The notes under the pieces were generated by a model that saw nothing but the letters and a program-made list of their open reading frames with translations, had not been told where the DNA came from and did not search any database. Source: Gammaproteobacteria bacterium (GTDB taxonomy: Bacteria > Pseudomonadota > Gammaproteobacteria > Magnimaribacterales > TMED112). From it: 41,906 bases of DNA. Below, piece after piece: positions 35,201 to 41,807 of the stretch. The number at the start of each line of letters is the position of its first letter. The first letter of the stretch is position 1. The position numbers were made by a program, and so were the translations under genes. The stretch spans positions 1 to 41,906 of the forward strand of contig NYUL01000064.1 in the NCBI GenBank assembly GCA_002684055.1, given 5' to 3'.

Positions 35201-38200
35201 TATCTGCCATTATACTCATCTAGGTCTCCTCCATCAACATACTTATAGTCTTCGGTAAAGAAGCCAGCTGGATAAGATTGTTGTCTTGGTCGTCCAAATA
35301 CATCCTCAGGGGCTAAAATATATGCGGTCTCCATAGCTCTAATACCAGAGTTAGTATCTCTGGGATCAGAATAGCCAAAACCACCATAAATTGGGTTACC
35401 ATCATTAGCCCAACCAATGATAGGGGAATGAATGTTACCATCGTCATTATATACATCTTCTCTTAACTTTCTATCATAGGCTACAATTCTATAGTTGTTC
35501 TGACTTAGAACCTCAAATCCAAACCTAGCATATAAGTTAATTGTTAAGTCTCTAATCCTAGGAATAATGATAGCATCTTTACCTGGATCAACCACTTTAA
35601 TTTTTGTAGTGGTTTCTCCATAGCTGATACCAGGATTAATGATAATGACCTCTTCAATTTTACCATCAACAACAATAGCCCTTAACTTACCACCAACACC
35701 ACTATCAGATGAATCTTCAATAATTAGATTTGGACTATCCGCATACTCTTTACCAGAATTTAAAATTTGAATTCCAGTAATCCTACCTTCAACAATTGAT
35801 GGTACGATAGCAGCACCAGTTCCAGATGATAATTCAACATTTGGAGTTTTTTGGAAGTTTGTGATGTCACTACCATAGTAGCCACCGTCATTAGTGTAAA
35901 CTTGCTCAATAGATCCTCTAATAACTGGAGTAGCTTTAACTTCTCCACTAAAAGTACTAGCATAAGAAACAACAACTTCGGTTGTAATATCTGGATACTT
36001 AATATTGTGCTTACCAGTTCCCTCACTGGTTAAATCAACAAACTCCAATCTTTCATAGTTACTGCTAATAGTAGCACCAATACCTGCATCAGACAACTTA
36101 AGAATATTGTCATCTACTTTATAAACGTAGTATTGATTTGAAGTTGATAGCCCACCAATTGGGATCCCAGTAGTACCATACTCAACAATATCACCACTCT
36201 CAAAACCGTGCTCAAAATATCTAATTTCATCATACGCAGTAAAGACGTTTGATGGCTCAAACTCCATATTTCTATAATAGAAAAAACCACCATCATCGGA
36301 GATAGTAGCTCCAATAATTGTATTTTTCCTTAATGTGTCAAATGATTGAATACCATAACCATTTAAGTTTTGTGAGAGGTATACTGGATCACCGCCACTC
36401 TTTAGTTTATCTAGAGTTTCGTATAATCTAACTGTTCTTATATTTAAGACTTCAACATAGTAAATACCACCATTAGACAGTGTAGTTCCAGTACTAATTG
36501 CTGGTACAGCATTTTTTGAGGTACCAATACTTTTTGCGCCTTTATTGTTATAGACAACAGCATCTCCATCAGACAAGTTATGGGGTACCTGGAATAAAAT
36601 ACTATCGTCAGTATAATTAACACCCCCACCAAGTTCAGTAACTCTACTGTCAAAAGGAATAATTCTATTTTGCCTGTCAACAACAGGGATTGCTGTAGCA
36701 CCTCTACTATTACCACCGCGCACAGTAATACTGAATGCTTGATCAATATCAAAATCTTGTGGGTCAATTACAATTTCCTCTAGCTTCCCTTTAACTACAG
36801 GAGTACCAAAAGCTCTAGTAGGAACAACAGGAGGGGCTACTAACTCATAGATTAATACATCGGGTTCTGCAATTTCAACTTTTGGTGGAGTAATTACACT
36901 GTAACCTTCTCCCCGTGCGACCGCATCTAATTTCTCAATAGGTCCCAAATATACTTTATCGGGGGACTTATATGATACAATCTCCACACCATTAGTAAGT
37001 ACGGCGATAGCACCAGGTCTAGTGGGCTCTGGCTCTCTATCAATAGAAATTAAAGTATCAGATACTGGAATTTTTCTGAATACTCGCTTTGTAGTAATTT
37101 GGCGAGTTTTCTGACTCTCCAATGTGAAGAAATGCGTTCCAATTCCAGTAGTCTCGGTAAAGCCAACAAAACTTGTACTGCCAATAAAAGATGGAGACAC
37201 ATATAATTTAATTTTTCTCCTATCCTCTAGAATCTGAACATAATACTCACCAATATCAATTAGTGGAACAGTATCCTTACTGACAGTATATGAGATCAAA
37301 TCTCCCGTATAGAACTGAACTTCTTCTGGAAAAACGAGAGTGGAGTACTCATTAGTAAAGCTATTAAAATCTTCAAAGCTATCTGGAGTAGGATCGACTA
37401 TCGTACTCTCAACGATGTTGGATGTGATTTCATATGATGGAAGTGAATTCGTGGCAACATAATAATTAGAATCAAACTCTCTAGCATCATACAAATTCAA
37501 GACATTAGATAGTACCGCATTGTTACCATAATCAATGGGTGTACCGGTACTATTAGCATACTTCTGGTTTCTTCTAATATCAAGTGGTTGATTGGTGGGA
37601 ACACCGAAAGTGTCATTAATAGTCACTGTAGAATTGACAAAATCAACGCTATTTACAAGACGATTAGTGACATAAGCAATCTGACTACCACGTTGGAGAA
37701 TATCTACAGTATCTCCAGGAGCAATACTAGCTTTATCTAAGTAATTAGCAGATAAGGTAAATTCTGTACCCTCAACTTCTCTTACCTCAAATCTTACACT
37801 GGTGTTGTAAATGAAGCTGTTGGCAATAGTTTGTGGAACTGTCTGTGTTCCTCTAACTGCAATAGGACCAAGAATATTTTCACCAAGAGTATCTACTCTA
37901 ATTTTCTCTCCAATAAAGTTGAATGGAACTTCATTGTCAAATGTTAGGTCGGAAATAACACCAGTCAGTCTTACAATAATTTCTTCACCATCTGAACTAG
38001 TTCCCCTTACAACAATATTGTCAATAATCTCATCTTTGATCGCTACAGTTTTTAAAGGATCGGAGCAGGTTACACCCAAGAACTGATTGACGCTCTTTTG
38101 CTCATATTCAAATTCAACACCATCTTTGGTAATAAACTTACCGTTATTGCGGAAACCAATAGTACTATCTACTGTAATAGTAGTGTCGCCTGGATTCCAA

Positions 38201-39150
38201 GGTCTTTGAGTATATGATCTAGCCGGTACAGTGAATAACTTCTTCTCATTTCCAATTTCATCATTGGATACGAAGAATAATATTCTGTAATATAAATTTT
38301 GATCTCTAGTAAAGGTCTCAATTTCAGAAACAGCGCCAAATACGCTTGGATTTCCTACTTCAAATATAGTTCTTCCTTGTAGCTGTGTGGGATTACCTTT
38401 AACTGGAATAGCAACAGCATAATCTCTTCTTGAGTATTCTGCGGTTGATGGTTTGATTAGAAAATTTTCTAGATCAACAACTCTAGGTGTCTCTCCATAT
38501 AATACTTTAAATAGAATGACGATAGATTCTTCACTTCCTTTAGTTTGGAAGAATGAACGTACATTTCTAATCCAGTTACCCGCATTAAGATCATCAGCAA
38601 TGTCTAGATCCTCAAAGCCTGGAGCAAACGTAGCTTTAAGCTTATCAAAAAATGCCTTGAGGAATAGGACGCTTAAGTTCTCTACAGGTGCCCCAGCAAG
38701 GTGCGCAGAAGCCTCTGAAGTCTGGAATACTAACTCTTGAGGGGCACCATCAGCGTGAAGGTCTGTAATACCACTGAATCCCCTCACAACCCCAGTAAAG
38801 GTGTTGGTAGTGATACCAGTGTATGTCATTATCTCATTACCAACCTTTAGAAGTCCCCAGGATTCAGGAAAACTATTAGTTGTGGTTACATTAACAATAT
38901 CCGATTCTGGTGTTATGCTTTCAGTTAGAGCATACGTACCATATAATGCTTGAGATGATGTATTATTAATATCAAGGTACTGATCCAAATTTGTGGCAAA
39001 GTCCATTGGACCGCCCTGAAACTCCTGGGAGATATAGAATTGTTTTAAGAAGTCATCAGTTAATGGTGCTTCACTTAAAATAAAACTAGGGAGTTGGGAA
39101 GAAACGATGTCCTGGATCTTCACTCTCACTTCAATACCAGTACCAATCAT
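26215..39150 (-). CDS. Giant 4311-residue baseplate protein in the gp7 position
   Basis: This gene fills 12.9 kb between gp6 and gp8, where T4 has gp7 (1032 residues), a wedge protein. Residues 194-220 (WIRNVRSFFQTKGSEESIVI, then LFKVLYGE) resemble the TKGxxxSYxFLFKVLY motif I recall from the C-terminal part of T4 gp7, and a VHPIG motif lies near 2420. The interior is a mosaic: a YHYH-type domain (about 1239-1357: HSPIIGWANDGNPIYGG, GDLDEYNGRYC, TPEFPDGVYAYF), four GD-V-Y repeats between about 600 and 1890, about a dozen GxGY repeats, and RG---H modules. The end RTKGGLRDRGGLAKRV is basic. No transmembrane segment or enzyme motif is evident. It probably forms the wedge core plus large peripheral structures. 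Confidence 0.85.
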   Translation of the reverse strand: MIGTGIEVRVKIQDIVSSQLPSFILSEAPLTDDFLKQFYISQEFQGGPMDFATNLDQYLDINNTSSQALYGTYALTESITPESDIVNVTTTNSFPESWGLLKVGNEIMTYTGITTNTFTGVVRGFSGITDLHADGAPQELVFQTSEASAHLAGAPVENLSVLFLKAFFDKLKATFAPGFEDLDIADDLNAGNWIRNVRSFFQTKGSEESIVILFKVLYGETPRVVDLENFLIKPSTAEYSRRDYAVAIPVKGNPTQLQGRTIFEVGNPSVFGAVSEIETFTRDQNLYYRILFFVSNDEIGNEKKLFTVPARSYTQRPWNPGDTTITVDSTIGFRNNGKFITKDGVEFEYEQKSVNQFLGVTCSDPLKTVAIKDEIIDNIVVRGTSSDGEEIIVRLTGVISDLTFDNEVPFNFIGEKIRVDTLGENILGPIAVRGTQTVPQTIANSFIYNTSVRFEVREVEGTEFTLSANYLDKASIAPGDTVDILQRGSQIAYVTNRLVNSVDFVNSTVTINDTFGVPTNQPLDIRRNQKYANSTGTPIDYGNNAVLSNVLNLYDAREFDSNYYVATNSLPSYEITSNIVESTIVDPTPDSFEDFNSFTNEYSTLVFPEEVQFYTGDLISYTVSKDTVPLIDIGEYYVQILEDRRKIKLYVSPSFIGSTSFVGFTETTGIGTHFFTLESQKTRQITTKRVFRKIPVSDTLISIDREPEPTRPGAIAVLTNGVEIVSYKSPDKVYLGPIEKLDAVARGEGYSVITPPKVEIAEPDVLIYELVAPPVVPTRAFGTPVVKGKLEEIVIDPQDFDIDQAFSITVRGGNSRGATAIPVVDRQNRIIPFDSRVTELGGGVNYTDDSILFQVPHNLSDGDAVVYNNKGAKSIGTSKNAVPAISTGTTLSNGGIYYVEVLNIRTVRLYETLDKLKSGGDPVYLSQNLNGYGIQSFDTLRKNTIIGATISDDGGFFYYRNMEFEPSNVFTAYDEIRYFEHGFESGDIVEYGTTGIPIGGLSTSNQYYVYKVDDNILKLSDAGIGATISSNYERLEFVDLTSEGTGKHNIKYPDITTEVVVSYASTFSGEVKATPVIRGSIEQVYTNDGGYYGSDITNFQKTPNVELSSGTGAAIVPSIVEGRITGIQILNSGKEYADSPNLIIEDSSDSGVGGKLRAIVVDGKIEEVIIINPGISYGETTTKIKVVDPGKDAIIIPRIRDLTINLYARFGFEVLSQNNYRIVAYDRKLREDVYNDDGNIHSPIIGWANDGNPIYGGFGYSDPRDTNSGIRAMETAYILAPEDVFGRPRQQSYPAGFFTEDYKYVDGGDLDEYNGRYCSTPEFPDGVYAYFAGIAADQQSSAREPQFPYFIGPEFRDSAIEPSSTNIDQDFDVNDKPIFRNTFPYYVGSPFAGSEFLVQSYLFDTQDQIVESISPGEIDGIAIVGAGNSYGVGDIPIFDSSEDSVSSIVSQVVGFGISTIDEDTLSYSKLVTKVIRVDQSTVRIYVDPVHAYREGDSVIISGLTTFTSVIGGSRIVSIDNTSMSLYNPVPAAVSEGAIDIFVNYISSNVSVGSSLTIGSGNDIEEVSVLNIFPINKALRVYRSQATSTVAPIGARVFPIKNFFDIDVRTDEFESELNEDYFFNPRQTFSTASELGETTERIYSIGNINYEISIPAASIYAPSHQFRNLEKVTFIKPALGAPIQVRDNAGNIQIIPQIGDEETLYVHNVSKDLIGLRFSPEEEDLVILSDGSDLFRYNIITDRFAETANLDRIRSNITTIEPHQLENGDAVDVSVIPFGPAGIGSNSSIVVEFNEVSQSLIIDPEIALPADVDTSLNLITIENHGYILADYILYTAADTVISGLTNNGKYFVIPFDSDRFYVAQTEIDTKIGSENPIELNSQGVGNQVFAKVNPELNIISNHDINFDVSSPTLFGKELKFFYDQSLTEVFENNSIDRVFVVSGISTEGFPDGEKNIRYSTNNPGVIYYGLESGGYISTADTNAISYNSISYVNSTYSIRGTVTVEGDSVFSLSLPQRPEVSKYLPSQANLKYLTSSINTTGPVGTIRIISSGKNFDTLPEFITIQSPTGTNASLRASSSNIGEVSSFRIQNPGWAYSADRTIRPKGIVQPSIEFTDSDFITSIEVLNGGIGYQSDPDGVLIDSVTRDVINSGSIFVQTQSSKVVDVEIDVAPSGLSKNSHEFFTTNNSNGVPILQIINQVANQGTGFVDYLMQTPIAGYLDAPFEVGDKVFIENIFAINTAVQDTNMNSSEYGYTFFDVVAVQATNPVVIRVQYPDTNVGVAATFQNAFSSIVNKKIYPIFQVNQTTAVFIEGERLSLIDNGVVQETDLVVEESNTNFFKIKGNFNLLVGDSVRGNVSGVIATVTNIDKSFCRYKIETISRTSAGWSDAIGFLDDEFQVIPDNNYYQNLSYSIKSTINFEELIGPVNRLVHPIGLKNFSDTRIEAFGNAGFGTTAISTDTTLILDFIGLTDVARTPLRVDRINVFDLGYDDNVINNKTNAIRFNSAVPYKRLTDYIEVKTNRVLLIDNVSNDFIDSDNLRGQNEYIEFNVITDIFTAGIIQVRNPNTDEVQLSEIVSLTYDNKAFTMNKADVFDGDVPHGDFESKSLNNSDYSLRFTPAEPDTFDMDLKLLVQKFETNSLPPKQIGYVTLGGGISNVPPTTTQQIYAAPNTSVDAVALHVYALNGDGIPSYYEVYVVRIGSDTYSAIYSFDGTALQDVSEAGYQFTTNLGGGRIRVNVINPTDKILRIETKEIEFKPNASGDNPYPFKKDNIPLGSERGLNLLSNKVTGSTADASIDVLTLDPELFQTAKVVAYIQGSTLGAIHQIMIANSDGSSYTNAYPFLTEGDGADGEGGIGEFTAELIGPDWILKFKPDIGGNPVEPINITVYAEAFYRKYDTINYDPRPLLYQANQESYLLDLYNAPLGERTNKVRFPLNYNGIPIYEKIFDPVQVIDELNNIITITSHFFSPAEELYYIPGDSIDPSSATPIEIVPTVDYLGVTTDKLPPKVWSIKLDLNRFQLAATLQDAIDRTFISFVGFGSGNAHIIGMEKKLEKSLFTIDGVIQAPIATTNFEYELTNTINSEEEFLVLAGIGTLSSGDLLLIDEEFVLIDNVGFATSPLGPISNTGVIPLVKADRGVIGSAATSHPANSEMELYRGNYNIVASDIIFTAAPNGRGPQQPNENNLVVTNSTFQGRTFLQKNYDDIAVFDDISDQFNGNTNEFVLTSNGISTGGIENGGGCLVINDIYQTPSTDNNQGNDYFFTGAQQVIGYLWSDNTDAANADIGELRLSAGNANLGLNNIDANNVDRKNYFDSIDDGLIYDINVKFANGEFVYRGERLATLNTIKFVNGSIISGFLPPPGTISGSSIEVTFSPEIPKSTVVFTGITSENGQRVVSQFDVNQTQVPRGGLIVSLGSTPGLGYAPLYDAILEPEVSGGGIVGVFTDNTFGPATDVQWAEYDNQNGRLLVTAIGTNVTGLEPISGAIYFKESGRLIINTAQSLSGQNIRRGDIIQLSNILLSCSSGTAIYPDKESVFSVENIITDNTFSVNVGISTIDHTYVSGGNWQKFRPFEFGNELLNPSFVALNGLIFECPSGQTAGLTTTVFPVPGVDNVPVINRLDDAHFNLQVGLSTIVHNYVSGGIIGQITKNNVGSGYNTAVSIGVTEEGHTGVAASIRGVPGPGGELQIIVDNPGTGYVDPYIWAPSPSYFNLPIKTVFRRDGSITSGENLFITCDVGGARTTAVGRSDYFEVTGYEISNQGFGFAEGDIVEVVGLVTDKTLTQPFNPFQLNVLTIFTDNFAYWNYGQQDYIDSIKSLQDGTRTRFPLIYNGEQFSFEKDPEDEDSDAIDLSSILMIYVNTVLQTPNINYFFEGGTSFEFTQAPLPQDNIDIYFYRGKRGIDSATVTDVNETVRPGDQLQIRKNDVFEGSKTQDIRLVTEIASSDTARTNVYVGNNDIDDTNPRQVAWDKQKRDLFIYGQPIFKTRDSIESIIRPDPAILAPLTNTSSTFYIESAQLFRYEEDAFDSVTNLENIAGRIYSQPNIFTSSGTEFVPAEPVAVVNASGTVTGINFVNGNNGRGYPGNTKITIAPPNGPGNRATVGTISIQPITGEIAFVQVPFNNSGYDPAKPPTVLIEEPSIVYENKVKINGDFIRGYSSIITQIQGSNGSIRFFFRKIDQFELITSLFVGDYIVVSESVIGNGVEAIGQNILDVVGVGTQFLDCVYKVASVTYINSLEGFVDVNVRTNQSGVSGTGDQLGYMSFGAIGSVIRDFDVSIPFDIPNPTYTSDMINFPTLSRTKGGLRDRGGLAKRV
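35060..35440 (-). other. YHYH-type domain inside the giant protein
   Basis: About 120 residues follow the YHYH family pattern as I know it: HSPIIGWANDGNPIYGGFGY, then RP, PAGFFTEDYKYVDGGDLDEY, NGRYCSTPEFPDGVYAYF and PYFIGPEF. The family has no settled function; it occurs in secreted and surface proteins and in some phage virion proteins. Its presence here suggests a folded, possibly metal- or ligand-binding knob on the baseplate. Confidence 0.7.
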
Positions 39151-39166
39151 ACTAAGATACCTGTTT

Positions 39167-41095
39167 TTACCTTGTTAATTTGCCGTTTCCGTAACTTGAT
39201 GTTACTGGGAAACCAACGCCAGAGATCTGTTCACCACTGGCAATTGTATCCCTAATCATATTTATAGGGCTCTGAGAAACATCAAACGAGACATAGAGAT
39301 CTTTAAGACCAATAACATCATTAGACTGTGGAAATGCCTGTATCTCAATAATTTTATTATCTAGGTTTGTTGAAGCTATGTTTACCGTAAATAATTGTAT
39401 CTCACCTTTGGTGTAATCAACAATACCTGCGTTTGAAACTACAGTTGTATAATTAGATTCTCCATCACTAGCATTAAGATTTTCACTAATGTATGATATG
39501 ACACCTTTACCTGATCCGTCTAGCTGACCAGCAGCATCCGTATTTGGAATATCGGTAATAAAGAGATTTGCTGAATTTCCAGTAATCTTAAATCCACTAC
39601 TCTTTATAGTTCCACCACCAGGAATAATATGGAACGCATTACCATAGCATAACTCATATTGAGCAAACTGATTTTCAGCAGCATTGAGATTTCTTCTAAT
39701 AATAACTTTAGTAATGTTTGATGTTACTGCGGTTGAAGTGTCATCAATAACTTTCTGACATTTGGAGTATTTAAATCTACCGCCAAACTTATTAATATCA
39801 ATAGAACCCGCATATGCGTTGAGAGACCGAATAACAGCAGTTTTCAAAGTATTTGCTGTAGTTGTTTTTGTAGTGTCATAGTAAACAGCACTATTAATCT
39901 CAACAAATAGAATTTTAAGATCAACAATCTGTTGATTGATCCCAGCAATTGTATATTGCTTCAATCCATCAAGAATGTTCTTCTTATCAAAGTCACTAAC
40001 TTCAATACCATTGACAGGTTTGATGCTAATTAAGACATTGCCGAATTGTGGGGGTATTAGCTCTTCTCCACCCACCACAGAGATTGATTCTGTATTTGGA
40101 TATAGCTGTTTAATGATGCCTTCATAGTCGCGCCCCGTCACAGCCCTGTATTGGGCTCCATAGACGCGGGGAGCATAGTATTTGATGGATTCTACACTCT
40201 CTACAGCGGCGCCGTTTCTAGCGGCTGTTATGGTAGTTACATCAACCACGTTTGATGGCGAAACTGGATTACCAAGATCATCAACCAAAGAGCCAGAAAA
40301 GCTAAATTGGCTAGCTCCATCACCAGCTTTACCATCACCGATAATATAGGTGGATTCAATTGTTTGATTATTGACTAGAGCTTTACCAAAAATATTATCT
40401 CCAAACAAAAGTTCATAATTTTGCTGGTTTACTTCTGCTAAGAAATAAACTTCACTATTTTTATCAATTCTAATAATATTTTTTACTCTTTCCCATTGTT
40501 GACCCAACCCAGTATCATTCTCATCTCTCACTCTTACTATGAGTGTACTAAAATCAACATCTGGATTATTAATAATGTATCTTTGGTTTAATGAGGTATC
40601 TACAGGAAATGAGGTCCTAGCAAATGTTCCCTGATAAATTGTTATTGGATCACTATCTATACCAAACACAGCAACACCTTCATTCACAGTAGCTGTTATA
40701 GGCTCTGGAATGGAAAATACGTAACTACTGTTGTCTTCTGTACCAACGCAGACCAAACCAGCCTTCAAGGTCAACGTGGACGTGTTAGAGCCCGTGTCTA
40801 CACTAAACGTAACCTGAGCTTGAGCGGATTTCTGTGATCTAGGCAAATATCCAATGTTTCCCGCCAAAGAAACTACATTTCTACGGAGAGTGGCAGAATC
40901 CAAAAAGGATTCATTAACGATCATATTGGCATTCACTGAATTGATATAGGCATTGTATGCCAAAGTATCAATAAGGACACTAAAGTTGGATCCATCAAAA
41001 TCAAACCCAGTAAAATTGGAGTTTGCTCTTAAATAGTCTTTAATAGACTCTCTAATTTGATCATAGTCTAAATTTGTAAACTTAGTAAATGCCAT
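39167..41095 (-). CDS. gp6: Baseplate wedge protein gp6
   Basis: gp6 dimers form the ring that links the wedges of the baseplate (Baseplate_J-like family). The protein has 642 residues (T4: 660). Near the N-terminus, TGFDFDGSNFSVLIDTLAYN (34-53), MIVNESFLDSATLRRNVVS and GNIGYLPRS match conserved gp6 features. Later, RAVTGRDYEGIIKQLYPNTE is the typical Baseplate_J-like motif, and the C-terminal part is a beta-rich ring domain. Its ATG shares a base with the gp25 stop (TAATG). The order gp25-gp6 followed by the gp7-position gene matches T4-like phages. Confidence 0.96.
   Translation of the reverse strand: MAFTKFTNLDYDQIRESIKDYLRANSNFTGFDFDGSNFSVLIDTLAYNAYINSVNANMIVNESFLDSATLRRNVVSLAGNIGYLPRSQKSAQAQVTFSVDTGSNTSTLTLKAGLVCVGTEDNSSYVFSIPEPITATVNEGVAVFGIDSDPITIYQGTFARTSFPVDTSLNQRYIINNPDVDFSTLIVRVRDENDTGLGQQWERVKNIIRIDKNSEVYFLAEVNQQNYELLFGDNIFGKALVNNQTIESTYIIGDGKAGDGASQFSFSGSLVDDLGNPVSPSNVVDVTTITAARNGAAVESVESIKYYAPRVYGAQYRAVTGRDYEGIIKQLYPNTESISVVGGEELIPPQFGNVLISIKPVNGIEVSDFDKKNILDGLKQYTIAGINQQIVDLKILFVEINSAVYYDTTKTTTANTLKTAVIRSLNAYAGSIDINKFGGRFKYSKCQKVIDDTSTAVTSNITKVIIRRNLNAAENQFAQYELCYGNAFHIIPGGGTIKSSGFKITGNSANLFITDIPNTDAAGQLDGSGKGVISYISENLNASDGESNYTTVVSNAGIVDYTKGEIQLFTVNIASTNLDNKIIEIQAFPQSNDVIGLKDLYVSFDVSQSPINMIRDTIASGEQISGVGFPVTSSYGNGKLTR
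39259..39266 (-). promoter_or_regulatory. Possible late promoter TATAAATA inside the gp6 3' end
   Basis: An exact minus-strand TATAAATA lies about 110 bases before the start of the 4311-residue gene, within gp6 coding sequence. It is the only late-like octamer I found near that gene, so it may be functional. Confidence 0.4.
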
Positions 41096-41502
41096 TACCT
41101 AGTACTCGTTAAAATAAATGTATAATTTTGGGGTGGGAACTCTTCACCTACAATATTGTAAGCAACACTAACGCCTACTTCATTCTGATCTGTAAAAAGA
41201 TCAACTTTAACCACTATATCATCAATTCTAGGCTCAAAGTTCTCCAAAGAAACTGTTATTTGGTCTTCAATGGCAAAGGCTGTAGCATAATTTGCGTTTT
41301 CAAACAGCTGACCTCTAACATCAGACCCAAAAAGTGGTTCAAAGAACTTTTCACCAGGAATAGTTTCTACAATGTTGCGTACTGACTGCCTAATTGCTCT
41401 AGCATCTCTTAAAACACCAAGATCACCCGTTACTGGGTGAGGTAAAAAGGATAAACTAATATCCTTGAATGACCTAGAAACGCGATTTACGTCAGCCATC
41501 AT
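41095..41502 (-). CDS. gp25: Baseplate wedge protein gp25
   Basis: gp25 is the small wedge protein that anchors the sheath start to the baseplate; homologues occur in all contractile injection machines. The protein has 135 residues (T4: 132). The family EPR motif is present as NFEPRIDD (E90-P91-R92), preceded by FEPLFGSDVRGQLFENANY (54-72), which matches PFDPEFGCDLSDQLFENMT in T4. Two ATG codons are adjacent at the start (MM), and either could be used. The leader is U-rich (TTTTTATGATG) with no Shine-Dalgarno site. A terminator and a CATAAATA octamer lie just upstream, so gp25 probably begins the baseplate unit. Confidence 0.96.
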   Translation of the reverse strand: MMADVNRVSRSFKDISLSFLPHPVTGDLGVLRDARAIRQSVRNIVETIPGEKFFEPLFGSDVRGQLFENANYATAFAIEDQITVSLENFEPRIDDIVVKVDLFTDQNEVGVSVAYNIVGEEFPPQNYTFILTSTR

Positions 41503-41522
41503 AAAAATACGACATTTATCAG

Positions 41523-41530
41523 TATTTATG
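41523..41530 (-). promoter_or_regulatory. Late-promoter-like octamer CATAAATA before gp25
   Basis: Minus-strand CATAAATA lies 21 bases before the gp25 ATG and 17 bases past the upstream terminator, consistent with a restart of transcription for gp25-gp6. Confidence 0.5.
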
Positions 41531-41546
41531 TCAAAAAATTAGCCAT

Positions 41547-41572
41547 AAAAAAGCTCCCGAAGGAGTTTTTTT
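41547..41572 (-). terminator. UUCG-loop terminator before gp25 (symmetric)
   Basis: On the minus strand A7-CTCC-TTCG-GGAG-C-T6 forms a stem closed by the very stable C(UUCG)G tetraloop and followed by a U-run. It begins five bases after the stop of the 53-residue gene. The flanking A and T runs make it able to work in both directions. Confidence 0.88.
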
Positions 41573-41576
41573 GCAA

Positions 41577-41738
41577 TTATTCAGTTTTTTGATTGTTAAA
41601 TAAGCATTTGCTCATAAGTGATTTGATTTCTTCAACGGTTTTAGCTTTTTGACGAGCTTTTTGAGCTAATGCGCGGTCAAGAGCACCATAATCGGTGACT
41701 AAAACGACTCCAGGTGAGCGATCTACGGGTCTTCCCAT
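41577..41738 (-). CDS. Uncharacterised 53-residue protein
   Basis: The frame starts MGRPVDRSPGVVLVTDYGAL and ends in SKCLFNNQKTE, with a helical middle (DRALAQKARQKAKTVEEIKS). I do not recognise it. Support for a real gene is strong: a TATAAATA octamer about 60 bases upstream, an AGGA ribosome-binding site about ten bases before the ATG, and a terminator directly after the stop. The ribosome-binding site lies in the 3' arm of a perfect 9-bp inverted repeat, so translation may be controlled. Confidence 0.7.
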   Translation of the reverse strand: MGRPVDRSPGVVLVTDYGALDRALAQKARQKAKTVEEIKSLMSKCLFNNQKTE

Positions 41739-41747
41739 TGGTTTTTT

Positions 41748-41778
41748 CCTAAAAAGTGGTATTTTAGAACTTTTTAGG
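41748..41778 (-). promoter_or_regulatory. RBS-covering inverted repeat before the 53-residue gene
   Basis: On the minus strand CCTAAAAAG (41778-41770) and CTTTTTAGG (41756-41748) are perfect complements with a 13-base loop. The AGGA ribosome-binding site overlaps the 3' arm. A second small stem (GGGG/CCCC, 41778-41781 with 41789-41792) lies next to it and competes for the first bases. Confidence 0.5.
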
Positions 41779-41796
41779 GGGTTCCTATCCCCAAAA

Positions 41797-41804
41797 TATT
41801 TATA
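41797..41804 (-). promoter_or_regulatory. Late promoter TATAAATA before the 53-residue gene
   Basis: An exact TATAAATA on the minus strand lies just past the stop codon of the edge gene and about 60 bases before the ATG at 41738. Confidence 0.6.
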
Positions 41805-41807
41805 TTT

